Part shown: positions 52,768-62,288 of the stretch, one piece after another
How the letters are laid out: every line of letters starts with the position of its first letter
Position numbering within the stretch: the first letter of the stretch is position 1
Source: Bacillota bacterium
GTDB taxonomy: Bacteria > Bacillota > Clostridia > Tissierellales > Tissierellaceae
Direction: 5' to 3'
Assembly (NCBI GenBank): GCA_023388495.1
Contig: JAEWGC010000018.1
Coordinates: 35,470 to 99,469 of the forward strand
Length of the DNA stretch: 64,000 nucleotides
The notes under the pieces: generated by a model
Told to the model about the DNA's origin: nothing
The model's input: the letters and a program-made list of their open reading frames with translations, nothing else
Databases searched by the model: none
Position numbers and translations under genes: made by a program

Positions 52768-52796
52768 AGTATATATTATATTTATTTTTTATGCAA
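52768..52796 (-). promoter_or_regulatory. Sigma-A promoter of the cggR-glycolytic operon
   Basis: TTGCAT (52791-52796) and TATACT (52768-52773) are spaced by 17 bases on the minus strand, upstream of the operator repeats. Confidence 0.7.
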
Positions 52797-52818
52797 CAGG
52801 TAAAACTAATATTTTCAA

Positions 52819-54195
52819 TTAGTATCTTCTCCTCATGGAGGATGAAGGTATACCTAATTCATCTCGATATTTTGCAACAGTTCTTCTGGAAATATTTATA
52901 CCTTGTTCCTTTAATAACTCTGATATTTTTTGGTCACTATAGGGCTTCTTAGTATCTTCACTATCTACAACATCCTTTAATGTAACCTTGATACTTGTTG
53001 AAGATATATCACCCTCATTTCCTAAAATCCCAGTAGAGAAGAAGTATTTTAGTTCAAATAACCCCCTAGGAGTTTGTACATATTTACCATTTGTTGCTCT
53101 TGATATAGTTGACTCATGCATCTCTATATCATCTGCTATATCTTTTAGTGTTAAAGGTTTTAATGCTTTTTCTCCCTCAATAAAGAAATCTTTTTGAAAT
53201 TTTACTATGGACTCTATTACCTTTTTGATTGTATTTCTTCTTTGTTCTATACTTCTAATAACCCACATTGCTGAATTAAATTTCTCATTTAGGAAATCTA
53301 TAGTATTTTTATCTCCACCTGATTTCATTAGCTCTCTATAATAATTGTTTATATTAAGCCTTGGTCCTGTTACATCATTTAATATAACAACAAGCTCTCC
53401 ATCTATTAACTGAATTTCAGCATCAGGAGTAATATATCTTACATCATCACTACTCCCTCTAAATGCTCTACCAGGCTTAGGCTCCAATCGTTTTATATAG
53501 TCACAAGCCTCTTGAACTTCTCCCAATTCAAGATTTAACTCCTTAGCGATTTTTTGTATTCTATTATAGCCTAAATCCTCTAAATAATCATCAATTATGG
53601 TGATAATATAACTTGTGGCATCTTTTTTATTCATGACTTGAATCAACAGACATTCTCTTAAGTCTCTTGCTCCAACTCCTGCTGGTTCAAATGTCTGTAT
53701 AATATCTAATATTACCTCAACATCTTCCATTCTACATTTCATAAATTTTGCAATCTCATCTGTTGAAATATTAAGGTATCCACTTTCATCAATATTTTGT
53801 ATTATATATTCTCCAATCTTATGCTCTTTATTATCTAAAGAAATAAGACTTAGTTGCGACATTAAATGCTCCTTTAATGTAGGCTCATAGGATACAAAGG
53901 ATTCATAGTTATACTCCTTTATATTTTTATCAACTTGAGGCCTATAGCTAATATCGTCATACTTATCTAAGTATTCCTTCCAATCTATATCATTATCATT
54001 AGTATATTTATCTAAATTCTCAAACTCCTCAGAAGAACCTAATGACTCGAGCATAGGATTTTGTTCCATCTCATTTGTTATATATTCCTTTAACTCCAGA
54101 CTATTAAATTGCAACAATTCTATGGCCTGTCTTAATTCTGGTGTCATTATTAATTTTTGCGACTGCTCAAGAGTTAAATCATAGCTAAGTCTCAT
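52819..54195 (-). CDS. rpoN: RNA polymerase sigma-54 factor
   Basis: The 458-residue protein has region I rich in Gln and Leu (LTLEQSQKLIMTPELRQAIELLQFN), the acidic region II, the core-binding region (LREHL-like segments; GYLNISTDEIAKFM, FEPAGVGARDLRECLLIQ), a helix-turn-helix (TLKDIADDIEMHESTISRATN) and the RpoN box SRRTVAKYRDELGIP that reads the -24 element. It directs transcription of the two -24/-12 promoters found here, with ATP-dependent activators. Its position upstream of cggR is common in clostridia. Confidence 0.96.
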   Translation of the reverse strand: MRLSYDLTLEQSQKLIMTPELRQAIELLQFNSLELKEYITNEMEQNPMLESLGSSEEFENLDKYTNDNDIDWKEYLDKYDDISYRPQVDKNIKEYNYESFVSYEPTLKEHLMSQLSLISLDNKEHKIGEYIIQNIDESGYLNISTDEIAKFMKCRMEDVEVILDIIQTFEPAGVGARDLRECLLIQVMNKKDATSYIITIIDDYLEDLGYNRIQKIAKELNLELGEVQEACDYIKRLEPKPGRAFRGSSDDVRYITPDAEIQLIDGELVVILNDVTGPRLNINNYYRELMKSGGDKNTIDFLNEKFNSAMWVIRSIEQRRNTIKKVIESIVKFQKDFFIEGEKALKPLTLKDIADDIEMHESTISRATNGKYVQTPRGLFELKYFFSTGILGNEGDISSTSIKVTLKDVVDSEDTKKPYSDQKISELLKEQGINISRRTVAKYRDELGIPSSSMRRRY

Positions 54196-54262
54196 CTAGC
54201 TCAACCTTCCTAATATATAGTCTTAACTATATTATAACAGATTATCAGAAAAGTACAAAAAG

Positions 54263-54300
54263 AAAAAGACAAGGTTCCTTAATAAACCTTGTCTTTTTCA
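54263..54300. terminator. Strong terminator between nucleoside ABC operon and rpoN
   Basis: A perfect 15-base-pair stem GAAAAAGACAAGGTT/AACCTTGTCTTTTTC with an eight-base loop lies just after the last permease gene. The arms themselves supply T runs for both directions. Confidence 0.82.
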
Positions 54301-54306
54301 ATATTT

Positions 54307-55272
54307 CTACCTCTGAGATTTATCATAAGGTATACCTTCTGCCTTTGGTGCCCTTGATTTCTTTGAAGTAAATGCAAGTACTACCATTGTAGCAATATAT
54401 GGTAACATCTTATAATAGGTCTGATTGATTCCTAGATCATGTAGGAAAGGTATAAGAGCAACAGAATATGCTAAGGTTCTTAAGAACGCAAAGAACATAG
54501 CTGCAAGAAAAATTCTTATTGGCTTCCATTGTCCAAAAATCATTACTGCAAGAGCTAAAAATCCAAATCCAGCTACTCCTGTATGTCCGTTTACATTTCC
54601 ATCCATAACTCCAACTGAATAGAAGAATCCTCCAATGCCACCTAAAATTCCTGAAATGCTAGTACCAGCATATCTCATTTTGTGAACATTGATACCTACA
54701 GAGTCAGCAGCATGAGGATGTTCCCCACATGCTCGAAGTCGTAGGCCAAACTTCGTTTTATAGAATACAATAACTGCTATTATAAGAAATACAACACTGA
54801 TTATAACCGTCAGATAGGTTCTTTGGAAAAACATTTCTCCAATAACCGGAATCCTTCCAAATACTGGTATTTCCTTAATATAAAAGTTCATTCTTGTAGT
54901 GATACCATCACTATTAAAGAACATTTTTGAGAACAATAAAATTGCTGCTGGAATAAGCATATTAAGTGAAGTACCAGTAATGACCTGATCAGCCTTCATA
55001 GTAACTGCTGCAAAAGATAAAAGCAGTGAATAGATTAAACCTGCCAATGCAGCTATTAACATTCCTAAGATTAGAACTGTTTGTGGGTTTAGACCTGAAT
55101 TTTGAACGAAGTATACAAACAAGGCCCCAAAGAATGCTCCAAAAAGCATTATACCTTCAAGTGCAATATTTACTACACCACCTATTTCACTAAACATACC
55201 ACCTAAAGCTACTAGAAGCAATGGCATTGCTACAGGAAGCATATTTTGAATTAAATAATATATAGTGCTCAT
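54307..55272 (-). CDS. ABC importer permease, BMP-linked (NupC/YufQ-like)
   Basis: The 321-residue membrane protein has about 9-10 hydrophobic segments and the branched-permease family motif GEHPHAADSVGINVHKMRYAG, with GGIGGFFYSVG. It is the second permease of a BMP-type importer, which brings nucleosides (guanosine, other purines) into the cell in known cases. Its start overlaps the stop of the first permease, and a strong terminator follows. Confidence 0.88.
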   Translation of the reverse strand: MSTIYYLIQNMLPVAMPLLLVALGGMFSEIGGVVNIALEGIMLFGAFFGALFVYFVQNSGLNPQTVLILGMLIAALAGLIYSLLLSFAAVTMKADQVITGTSLNMLIPAAILLFSKMFFNSDGITTRMNFYIKEIPVFGRIPVIGEMFFQRTYLTVIISVVFLIIAVIVFYKTKFGLRLRACGEHPHAADSVGINVHKMRYAGTSISGILGGIGGFFYSVGVMDGNVNGHTGVAGFGFLALAVMIFGQWKPIRIFLAAMFFAFLRTLAYSVALIPFLHDLGINQTYYKMLPYIATMVVLAFTSKKSRAPKAEGIPYDKSQR

Positions 55273-56468
55273 TATTCTGCCTCCTTTGTATCATTATCAG
55301 AAACTACATTTGAATTAGCCTGTTCTGATTCAACTTCTGATGTATGAGAAATATGGATTTTCCCAAATCTATTCTTAATAAATTTAGCTAATGTTGCATT
55401 CATTATCATCGCAAAAGCTGAGAAATAAATGATAACAGCTATAACAACGTCTATTATCTCCGGCTTATATCCTACAAGACTTGCTAGAGTTCCACCACGC
55501 TGTATATGGGAAATAAATGCCGATGAGAAAATAATCCCTATAGGATGAGAATTACCTAAAAGAGCAACAGCTATACCATTGAAGCCGTTAGCAGCAATAA
55601 TATTAATAGGCTCATAGGTCATACTACTTCCTGCAATAGCAGATGGAGCAAGTATTGAGAATGCTCCTCCAAGTCCTGCAAGTCCTCCAGCTATTACCAT
55701 TGTAATAATTATATTGGTTTTTCCTTTCATACCAGCATATTCACTAGCATACTTATTAAATCCTGTGGCTTTTAATTCATAGCCAAATGTAGTTTTTTGA
55801 AGCACAATGTACAGGATTATTCCAATAAGCATTGCAAAGATAATTCCAAAGTTTACATTAGAACCTGGAATACCAAGGCGAGGAATCTGTACACTAGCTG
55901 GTAAATATTTGGTTCTTGCTTTATCTGCTACATACATAATAGAGTTTCCTTGAATTAGCATATCAACTAAATACATACCAATATAGTTAAACATTATTGA
56001 TGTGATTACTTCGTTTACATTAAGGAGAGCCTTGAAAATTCCAGGTATAAAACCCCAAAGCATTCCTCCAAGCATTCCAGCTAAAATAGCTACAATCCAA
56101 TGTATACCGCTTGGTAGTTCCCACATAAAGCCCACATATAGAGCAAAAAACATTCCCATAGTATATTGTCCTGAGGCTCCTATGTTAAATAATCCCATCT
56201 TAAATGCAAAACCAACGGCCAATCCTGTCATAAGTATAGGTGTTGCAAAATAGAAGACATCACCAATACGATTAAATCCTCCAAAGATTATATAGTTAAA
56301 TCCTGCTAACGCATTTCCTGGTGCAGCAGCAAGCATTACAAAAAATCCAAAAATTAGACCAAGGAAAATAGCCATTAGTGCTGATGAAAATGATGAAAAT
56401 CCTTTGCTGTGTATTACATTTTTTAACTCAAATTTACTTTTATTATATGAACTATTGTTATTCTCCAT
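55272..56468 (-). CDS. ABC importer permease, BMP-linked (NupB/YufP-like)
   Basis: The 398-residue membrane protein has a cytoplasmic N-terminal stretch and about 9-10 helices, with LFNIGASGQYTMGMFFA, MFNYIGMYLVDML and ELKATGFNKYASEYAGMKG typical of this permease family. It pairs with the following permease. It overlaps the ATPase gene by 11 bases and the next permease by one base, so all three are translationally coupled. Confidence 0.88.
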   Translation of the reverse strand: MENNNSSYNKSKFELKNVIHSKGFSSFSSALMAIFLGLIFGFFVMLAAAPGNALAGFNYIIFGGFNRIGDVFYFATPILMTGLAVGFAFKMGLFNIGASGQYTMGMFFALYVGFMWELPSGIHWIVAILAGMLGGMLWGFIPGIFKALLNVNEVITSIMFNYIGMYLVDMLIQGNSIMYVADKARTKYLPASVQIPRLGIPGSNVNFGIIFAMLIGIILYIVLQKTTFGYELKATGFNKYASEYAGMKGKTNIIITMVIAGGLAGLGGAFSILAPSAIAGSSMTYEPINIIAANGFNGIAVALLGNSHPIGIIFSSAFISHIQRGGTLASLVGYKPEIIDVVIAVIIYFSAFAMIMNATLAKFIKNRFGKIHISHTSEVESEQANSNVVSDNDTKEAE

Positions 56469-58005
56469 CCTTAATCTCCTTTACCATATCACGTTTTGCG
56501 CCTGACATGTAAAGTCCAAGCTCCTGAACAGTTGTTGTCTTTGGATCAAGTTCTCCTACAATTTCGCCCTCATATATAACTAATATACGATCAGATACAT
56601 TCATAACTTCTTCTAGCTCCAATGATACTAAGAATACTGCCTTCCCTGCATCACGTCTTGCAACAAGCTGTTTGTGTACATATTCTATAGCTCCTACATC
56701 TAGACCTCTTGTAGGTTGTACTGCTATCAGAAGCTCATGCTCCTTGTCAATTTCCCTTGCAATAATTGCTTTCTGCTGATTACCACCAGACATAGATCTT
56801 GTTATAGTAATAGGTCCCTGTCCAGATCTAATATCATATTTTTCTATAAGTTTTTTAGCATATTTTCTTACTTCATCAAATTTAATAAATCCTCTTTTTT
56901 GGAACGTAGGCTGCCAATATCTTTGAAGAACTAAATTCTCCTCTAGTTTATAGTCAAGTACAAGACCGTGTTTATGTCTATCCTCTGGTATATGACTCAT
57001 CCCAGATATATAACGTTGTCTAATGGAGGATTTAGTAATATCCTTTCCACATAAGTTAATATTGCCTGAACTTATTTTTTCTAGTCCTGTTAATGCATAT
57101 ACCACCTCTGATTGTCCATTACCATCAATACCTGCAAGACACACAATCTCTCCTGCCCGAACATCAAAGGATATATTTTTAACTACATCTTTTTTATTGG
57201 TTTTAGAACTCACAGTTAAATTTTTAACTGAAAGAACTACTTCTCCTACTTCCATTTCTTTTTTATCTACACTAAAGTTTATATCACGTCCTACCATCAT
57301 CTTGGAAAGCTCTTCTTTAGTTGTATCTTTAACATCTACAGTTCCTATATATTTACCTTTTCGAAGAACTGTACATCTATCTGCCACTTCCATGATTTCA
57401 TTAAGCTTATGCGTAATGAAGAGAATAGATTTTCCTTCTTTTGCAAATCCCTTCATAATCTGAAGAAGCTCTTTAATCTCTTGAGGAGTCAGTACTGCTG
57501 TAGGCTCATCGAAGATTAAAATGTCATTGTCCCTATATAGCATTTTGAGGATTTCAACCCTTTGCTGCATACCTACTGTAATATCTTCAATAAGAGCATC
57601 TGGGTCAACCATAAGTCCATATTTTTCGCTAAGCTCCATAACCTTTTCTCTTGCTTCTTTCTTTTGAAGAAATCCCATTTTATTAGGTTCAACACCTAGC
57701 ATTATGTTTTCAAGCACAGTAAAGATTTCCACTAGCTTAAAGTGTTGATGAACCATTCCAATTCCTAGTGCATTGGCATCATTAGGATTGTTAATCTTCA
57801 CAACTTCTCCATTCTTCCTTATTTCACCTTCTTCAGGCTGATAAAGCCCAAAGAGTACACTCATAAGAGTAGACTTTCCAGCTCCATTTTCCCCTAAAAG
57901 TGCATGTATTTCTCCTCTTTTCAGTTTTAGGGTAATATTGTCGTTAGCAATAATACCCGGGAATTTTTTTGTAATATTAAGCATTTCAACAATATAATTT
58001 TCCAC
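56458..58005 (-). CDS. ABC importer ATPase with two cassettes (NupA/YufO-like)
   Basis: The 515-residue protein carries two ATP-binding cassettes. Cassette 1 is complete: LLGENGAGKST, DITVGMQQRVEILKML, ILIFDEPTAVLTPQE and FITHKLNEI. Cassette 2 has the degenerate Walker A GIDGNGQSEVV, SGGNQQKAIIAREI and a Walker B-like segment AVQPTRGLDVG in place of DEP, as in other sugar/nucleoside importers of this class. It powers the two permeases that follow; the lipoprotein gene precedes it after a hairpin. Confidence 0.9.
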   Translation of the reverse strand: MENYIVEMLNITKKFPGIIANDNITLKLKRGEIHALLGENGAGKSTLMSVLFGLYQPEEGEIRKNGEVVKINNPNDANALGIGMVHQHFKLVEIFTVLENIMLGVEPNKMGFLQKKEAREKVMELSEKYGLMVDPDALIEDITVGMQQRVEILKMLYRDNDILIFDEPTAVLTPQEIKELLQIMKGFAKEGKSILFITHKLNEIMEVADRCTVLRKGKYIGTVDVKDTTKEELSKMMVGRDINFSVDKKEMEVGEVVLSVKNLTVSSKTNKKDVVKNISFDVRAGEIVCLAGIDGNGQSEVVYALTGLEKISSGNINLCGKDITKSSIRQRYISGMSHIPEDRHKHGLVLDYKLEENLVLQRYWQPTFQKRGFIKFDEVRKYAKKLIEKYDIRSGQGPITITRSMSGGNQQKAIIAREIDKEHELLIAVQPTRGLDVGAIEYVHKQLVARRDAGKAVFLVSLELEEVMNVSDRILVIYEGEIVGELDPKTTTVQELGLYMSGAKRDMVKEIKDGE

Positions 58006-58053
58006 TTTAACCTCTTCTTTTTATTAATATTTTTTTTAATTTTTTAGATGAAA

Positions 58054-58082
58054 AAAAGGGGAATTTTTTGCCTTCCCCTTTT
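58054..58082 (-). terminator. Partial terminator between BMP lipoprotein and ATPase genes
   Basis: The stem AAAAGGGGAA/TTCCCCTTTT with a nine-base loop and following T run lies 55 bases after the lipoprotein stop codon. Because the downstream genes belong to the same transporter, it probably lowers their expression relative to the binding protein. Confidence 0.7.
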
Positions 58083-58137
58083 ATATAACTTACTTGCATA
58101 AGGCTTAGGCCAATATGGCAGGTAATTAATTCTTCTA

Positions 58138-59280
58138 CTATCTTGTAGTAACTACAACTTTCTTAAGATTTAATTGACTAGTAAGTTCATCTGCTGTAGC
58201 ATTTCCTGATGCATCTTTAACTTCAATTTGACGAACAGGCTCAACACTACCATCTACTAGTTTTCCAAATACTTCATCATATTTTTCCTTATTGAAAGTC
58301 TCAAATCTATCAAATGCGTCTGCTTTCTCATCTCCGATTACAACAGTTGGAAGTCCTACACCATTGTTAGCAGCATTGAAGAATGTTGTTTTCCCTGCAT
58401 ATGCTTCCCAGCTATTTGTCTTGTATATAGACTCAAGAACGCTTATTACTGAAGCTGCAAGCCCCTTTACTGCAGATGTAACTACAGTTTCACTATCATA
58501 TCTTTGGTCAACGTCAACACCTATAACCTTTGTTCCCGCTTCGCTTGCTGCTGACATAACTGATTTACCAACTGCACCACCACATGCGAATATAACTTCT
58601 GTACCTTCTTGATACATTGTTCTTGCAGTTGCCTTATTTGTATCGTTTTCTTCAAAGTTACCAGTGTAATGGTATATTGCTTTTATTGATCCATCACCAA
58701 GTCCTAACTCTGCAGCTGCATCTTCAGCACCTTGAAGATATCCGTATCCAAAAGCCTGTACAGCAGGTACTGCCATACCACCCATGAATCCAAGATTAGT
58801 CATTCCATCCATAACTGCAGCATAACCTGCAAGATATCCTGATTGCTCTTCAGCATACATTATACTTGCAACGTTTGATTTCATAGTGAAATCTGAATAA
58901 TCTGCTGTATGAGGTGCTCCATCTAGAAGAATAAACTTAACCTCTGGGTATTTTGTTTGTGCTTCATAAATTGGAACTTCAAATAAAAATCCTGGTGTTA
59001 CAATTACTTTTGCTCCACCTTGAACTGCTAAATCAATAGCTGCTAAGTATCCAGCGTCTGACGCTTCTTCAGGTTTTATATAGTTATGTGTTATTTTTTC
59101 TGCTTTTGCGAAAGCAACTACACCTTCCCAAGATCCTTGGTTAAAGGATTTGTCATCGATATTACCTTTGTCTGTTATAAGTGCGATCTCTGCACCTTTA
59201 CTTGAACCACCCGTGCTACATCCAACTAAACTCGTAGCTACTAACATAATTGCTAAAGCAATTGTTAATGTTTTTTTCAT
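58138..59280 (-). CDS. BMP/PnrA-family substrate-binding lipoprotein
   Basis: The 380-residue protein starts with a lipoprotein signal (LVATSLVGC, acylated Cys about 21). The BMP fold is shown by ALITDKGNIDDKSFNQGSWEG, GYLAGYAAVMDGMTNLGFMGGM, FGYGYLQGAEDAA and VIGVDVDQRYDSETVVTSAVKG. Family members such as PnrA bind purine nucleosides outside the membrane. It is encoded upstream of its ATPase and two permeases, behind a strong sigma-A promoter. Substrate identity is inferred from family. Confidence 0.9.
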   Translation of the reverse strand: MKKTLTIALAIMLVATSLVGCSTGGSSKGAEIALITDKGNIDDKSFNQGSWEGVVAFAKAEKITHNYIKPEEASDAGYLAAIDLAVQGGAKVIVTPGFLFEVPIYEAQTKYPEVKFILLDGAPHTADYSDFTMKSNVASIMYAEEQSGYLAGYAAVMDGMTNLGFMGGMAVPAVQAFGYGYLQGAEDAAAELGLGDGSIKAIYHYTGNFEENDTNKATARTMYQEGTEVIFACGGAVGKSVMSAASEAGTKVIGVDVDQRYDSETVVTSAVKGLAASVISVLESIYKTNSWEAYAGKTTFFNAANNGVGLPTVVIGDEKADAFDRFETFNKEKYDEVFGKLVDGSVEPVRQIEVKDASGNATADELTSQLNLKKVVVTTR

Positions 59281-59325
59281 TTTTTACCCCCCTATTTTAT
59301 TACTTTTACTAGTATCTTTGAGTTA

Positions 59326-59354
59326 ATTATACCCTTTTCTACTAAGAATTACAA
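59326..59354 (-). promoter_or_regulatory. Sigma-A promoter of the BMP transporter operon
   Basis: TTGTAA (59349-59354) and TATAAT (59326-59331) are spaced by 17 bases on the minus strand, about 45 bases before the start codon. The leader is too short for a riboswitch. A palindrome TGCAGATTTCTGCA lies just upstream (about 59377-59395) and may be an operator. Confidence 0.75.
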
Positions 59355-59429
59355 CTACTATATTGAATAAAGCCATCTGCAGAAATCTGCAATTTAACTG
59401 CAATATACTACAAAATTTTCGACAATAAA

Positions 59430-59453
59430 AAGCTCCAAGTTTCCTTGGAGCTT
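59430..59453 (-). terminator. Rho-independent terminator of the grd operon
   Basis: A perfect ten-base-pair stem AAGCTCCAAG/CTTGGAGCTT with a four-base loop and a following TTTTATTG lies just after the grdD stop codon. Confidence 0.85.
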
Positions 59454-59458
59454 AAATA

Positions 59459-60646
59459 TTAGCACGGGTCAGATTCGCCTACATTGTAACCAGCTTTTGC
59501 TAATGCTTTAATAGCTTCACTTAACTTAGCTTCATTTACCATTACTATAGGTCCTGTACAGCCCATTCCTGATTCTGCATAGATTCCTGCTCTCCATAGA
59601 GCTTGAACTGCATCTTCTAATTCCATAATGTCGATACCATTAATAGTACCTGTAACAGTTTCAGCTGGTGGAGCTTCTACAGCTTCTTCTTCCTTAGCTT
59701 CAACTTTTTTAGTGTCTTTTGTAAGACCCTTTAAAATATCTTTAAGTCCAGCTTTATTAGCTTTTTCAAATTCTTCCTTAGCAATTTTAGCTACATTACC
59801 TCTTACTAAAGTTGCAGCATATCCTATTGCATTAGCAACTACTGGAGTACCAGAAGCTCTTGAAAGAATAAGAATTGTTCTATTATAATCTTCACCAATA
59901 CCAGGTCCATATCCAAAGCCTTGAGCCTCATATGATCCACCTGTTGTAAATGAAGAGAATACCTTCATTAAAAGATTTCCTGTCAAAGTATCAGTTACCA
60001 TTACATCTGGTGTTCCTATTAAAAGATCATTACCTCTCATAACAGTTCCACCATCTGCTCTTTCTGATTCTGTAAAGTTAATTTCATAACCTTTACTATT
60101 TAAGTCTTTGAATGCTCTTTCTACTTGTCTAGCACCATCTACGTTTAGGATACCTACAGTTGGATTTTGGATTCCTGCAGCCTTAGCAGCTATAATACCA
60201 TAGATTCCATTTTTAACCATAGCCTCAACTCTGTGAGGTGATGATGTTCCAGTAGTTGTAGCTAAGAACATTTCACGTCCTCTACCTGGAGTTATTACCC
60301 TACCAACAGTTGAAACACCTATTGGAAAGTTATAGTGCATAGTAACACATGCTCCTATTTCTCCGCTATCAAGTAATTCTTCCATTTTCTTATGTTGAGC
60401 ATCTTCGCCATCAACATTGTATTGAGTAAGTTTTGAGTCAACCTTTGGCCCAATTAGTACTACTTCGATGCTTTTATCTCTAGCTTGTGCCATTTCAGCA
60501 CCTTTAACTATATTATCAATACCTAATTCTGATCCAGCTACGGTAATACCTACTCTTACTCTCTCACCAAATTGGCCAGTTTGCATAGCATCAGCGATAT
60601 CGTTAAATACCTTACCGATCATGCTTTTTATATTATTATCTGCCAT
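59459..60646 (-). CDS. grdD: Glycine reductase complex component C, alpha subunit
   Basis: The 395-residue subunit works with GrdC in protein C, which turns the carboxymethyl-selenoether from protein A into an acetyl-thioester and then, with phosphate, acetyl phosphate. The middle part resembles phosphate acyltransferase/PlsX-like folds (VRVGITVAGSELG, DGGTVMRGNDLLIGTPDVMVTDTLTGN, EAQGFGYGPGIGED). The C-terminal GMGCTGPIVMVNE holds a conserved Cys likely to carry the acetyl group. The ATG at 60646 is chosen for its AGAGGTGAT ribosome site. It is the last gene of the operon. Confidence 0.93.
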   Translation of the reverse strand: MADNNIKSMIGKVFNDIADAMQTGQFGERVRVGITVAGSELGIDNIVKGAEMAQARDKSIEVVLIGPKVDSKLTQYNVDGEDAQHKKMEELLDSGEIGACVTMHYNFPIGVSTVGRVITPGRGREMFLATTTGTSSPHRVEAMVKNGIYGIIAAKAAGIQNPTVGILNVDGARQVERAFKDLNSKGYEINFTESERADGGTVMRGNDLLIGTPDVMVTDTLTGNLLMKVFSSFTTGGSYEAQGFGYGPGIGEDYNRTILILSRASGTPVVANAIGYAATLVRGNVAKIAKEEFEKANKAGLKDILKGLTKDTKKVEAKEEEAVEAPPAETVTGTINGIDIMELEDAVQALWRAGIYAESGMGCTGPIVMVNEAKLSEAIKALAKAGYNVGESDPC

Positions 60647-60656
60647 GTTATCACCT

Positions 60657-62195
60657 CTAATCTTGAAGTAGATGAGAAGCAAAATCCCTCATAGCTTCTG
60701 CTACAAGTGTTCTAACTTCTTCTTCTGATACACCTTTACCTGCATCTAGCTTTCCAGTATTCTTTTCCATAACTATTGATGTACCATCGAATAGGTTAGT
60801 CATTCTACCTAAGAATAAGCTTCCCTTTCCTACGATCATCGCTCTATTTATTTCACCTGCTAACATTGCATCTCTTGCGAATCCTATATATGGTGCTCCT
60901 GAAGGAATATGTCCTTGAGTTGGTGCCCATCCTTCCATACCATGTTTTTCAATGAATGCATCAATACCAGTTCTTTCTACTTCGCCTCTCTTAACTCCTA
61001 GAGCTGCTATCATCTTGTAGTTAGCCGCTGGAACATCTCCTGCACCTGCTGGTTTTGTAACATCTGGGTTTTGCATTTCTACTGAATATTTATCAATATC
61101 AGTTACTTTTAATCCTGCTTTATCAAGTGGAGCTGTAACTAGTGAAGTAACTACTGCTTGAGGTGATGAACCTGTACCTACAGTATGTCTACCAACTAAA
61201 TCAGTTCTTAAAACTGGGTTTACTCCATCATTTTCTGCAACGATCATTGCAAATCCACCAATAACGTCTTCTAATATAGGCATACCCTTCTTAACATGGT
61301 CTTTACCATTCATACCTAATTTAGCTGTACATCCTCCTGCAACAACCATAACTTTTTTATAAGTCCCTGCTTGAACTAATGAAGCTGCTGATACAATAGC
61401 ATGAGCAGGTGCAGCACAGAAACCTCTTAAGTCAGAACCTGTAGCGTTTACTAGTCCTGCCATTTCAGCAACTGCTTTAGCAAAGTTACCGCCACCTCTT
61501 TGATTCATATCTCCACAAGCTTCTTCTGAACACTCTATTACATATTCAACTTCTTCTGGTTGTAAGTCGTTTTTAGCTAAGCAATGCAATGCCGCTAATA
61601 CTCCTGATGCTTTTGTAACTAAGTTTTCAAACATAACATGTGCTGTTAAGTTTACGTCTACATCGTGAGCTCTCTTTACACAACCAACTATTTTCTTATT
61701 ATCATATAGTGGTTCTGCATGTTGCTCGTTAATATATTTTTCTATATCTGCTAATTCTGCGCCATCTTTTAATTTTGCAACAAACTCATCTTTAATTAGT
61801 GGATGAGCTTCTAATTTTGGTTTAATTTGTGCTGTAAACTCCTTTGATAATAACACAAGATCAAATACGTCTACTATTTTAATTAGACCTATAAACTCAT
61901 CTTGTGGCATTATTTCACCAAATTTTCCATCTCTTTTTGCATCTGCCACATCTTTGTTATACCATGGTTGCTCAACTGTTTTAAGCTCCTCTGGCTTATG
62001 ATTTCCAATATACACTTGGTTTGGTAAATAGTTTACTGAATCTTCATAACTACGTATATGATTTGGTAAAACTTTCAAATATTCTGAATCTGGATGCAAT
62101 AATCTCTCTGTTGTTTGAGTTGTACCATTGTGAATAATCATATCTGGTGCTTGCATTAAAACATAAGCTGTACCTTTTACTACTGAATAATTCAT
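60657..62195 (-). CDS. grdC: Glycine reductase complex component C, beta subunit
   Basis: The 512-residue thiolase-like (FabH-related) subunit of protein C begins MNYSVVKGTAYVLMQAPDMI. Visible are the probable active-site region IECSEEACGDMNQRGGGNFAKAVAEM and GSDLRGFCAAPAHAIVSA with conserved Cys residues, and GTGSSPQAVVTSL. It accepts the two-carbon unit from selenoprotein A. It lies between grdB and grdD; a strong hairpin precedes it. GGAGGTGG provides the ribosome site. Confidence 0.94.
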   Translation of the reverse strand: MNYSVVKGTAYVLMQAPDMIIHNGTTQTTERLLHPDSEYLKVLPNHIRSYEDSVNYLPNQVYIGNHKPEELKTVEQPWYNKDVADAKRDGKFGEIMPQDEFIGLIKIVDVFDLVLLSKEFTAQIKPKLEAHPLIKDEFVAKLKDGAELADIEKYINEQHAEPLYDNKKIVGCVKRAHDVDVNLTAHVMFENLVTKASGVLAALHCLAKNDLQPEEVEYVIECSEEACGDMNQRGGGNFAKAVAEMAGLVNATGSDLRGFCAAPAHAIVSAASLVQAGTYKKVMVVAGGCTAKLGMNGKDHVKKGMPILEDVIGGFAMIVAENDGVNPVLRTDLVGRHTVGTGSSPQAVVTSLVTAPLDKAGLKVTDIDKYSVEMQNPDVTKPAGAGDVPAANYKMIAALGVKRGEVERTGIDAFIEKHGMEGWAPTQGHIPSGAPYIGFARDAMLAGEINRAMIVGKGSLFLGRMTNLFDGTSIVMEKNTGKLDAGKGVSEEEVRTLVAEAMRDFASHLLQD

Positions 62196-62243
62196 ATGTC
62201 CACCTCCATAAATTTTGGTATGTACTTTATCTACATTTTTTTT

Positions 62244-62276
62244 ACAAAAGGGTGATAAGAAGAATCACCCTTTTGT
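62244..62276. other. Strong intercistronic hairpin between grdB and grdC
   Basis: Arms ACAAAAGGGTGAT and ATCACCCTTTTGT form a perfect 13-base-pair stem with a seven-base loop. On the transcribed (minus) strand an A run follows, not a T run, so it is not a standard terminator. It may stabilise or process the mRNA. Confidence 0.65.
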
Positions 62277-62288
62277 AAGTTTTATTAA

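Noticed and set aside
59281..59430. Purine riboswitch upstream of the nucleoside transporter
   Set aside because: The mapped promoter leaves a leader of only about 45 bases, with no purine aptamer core.
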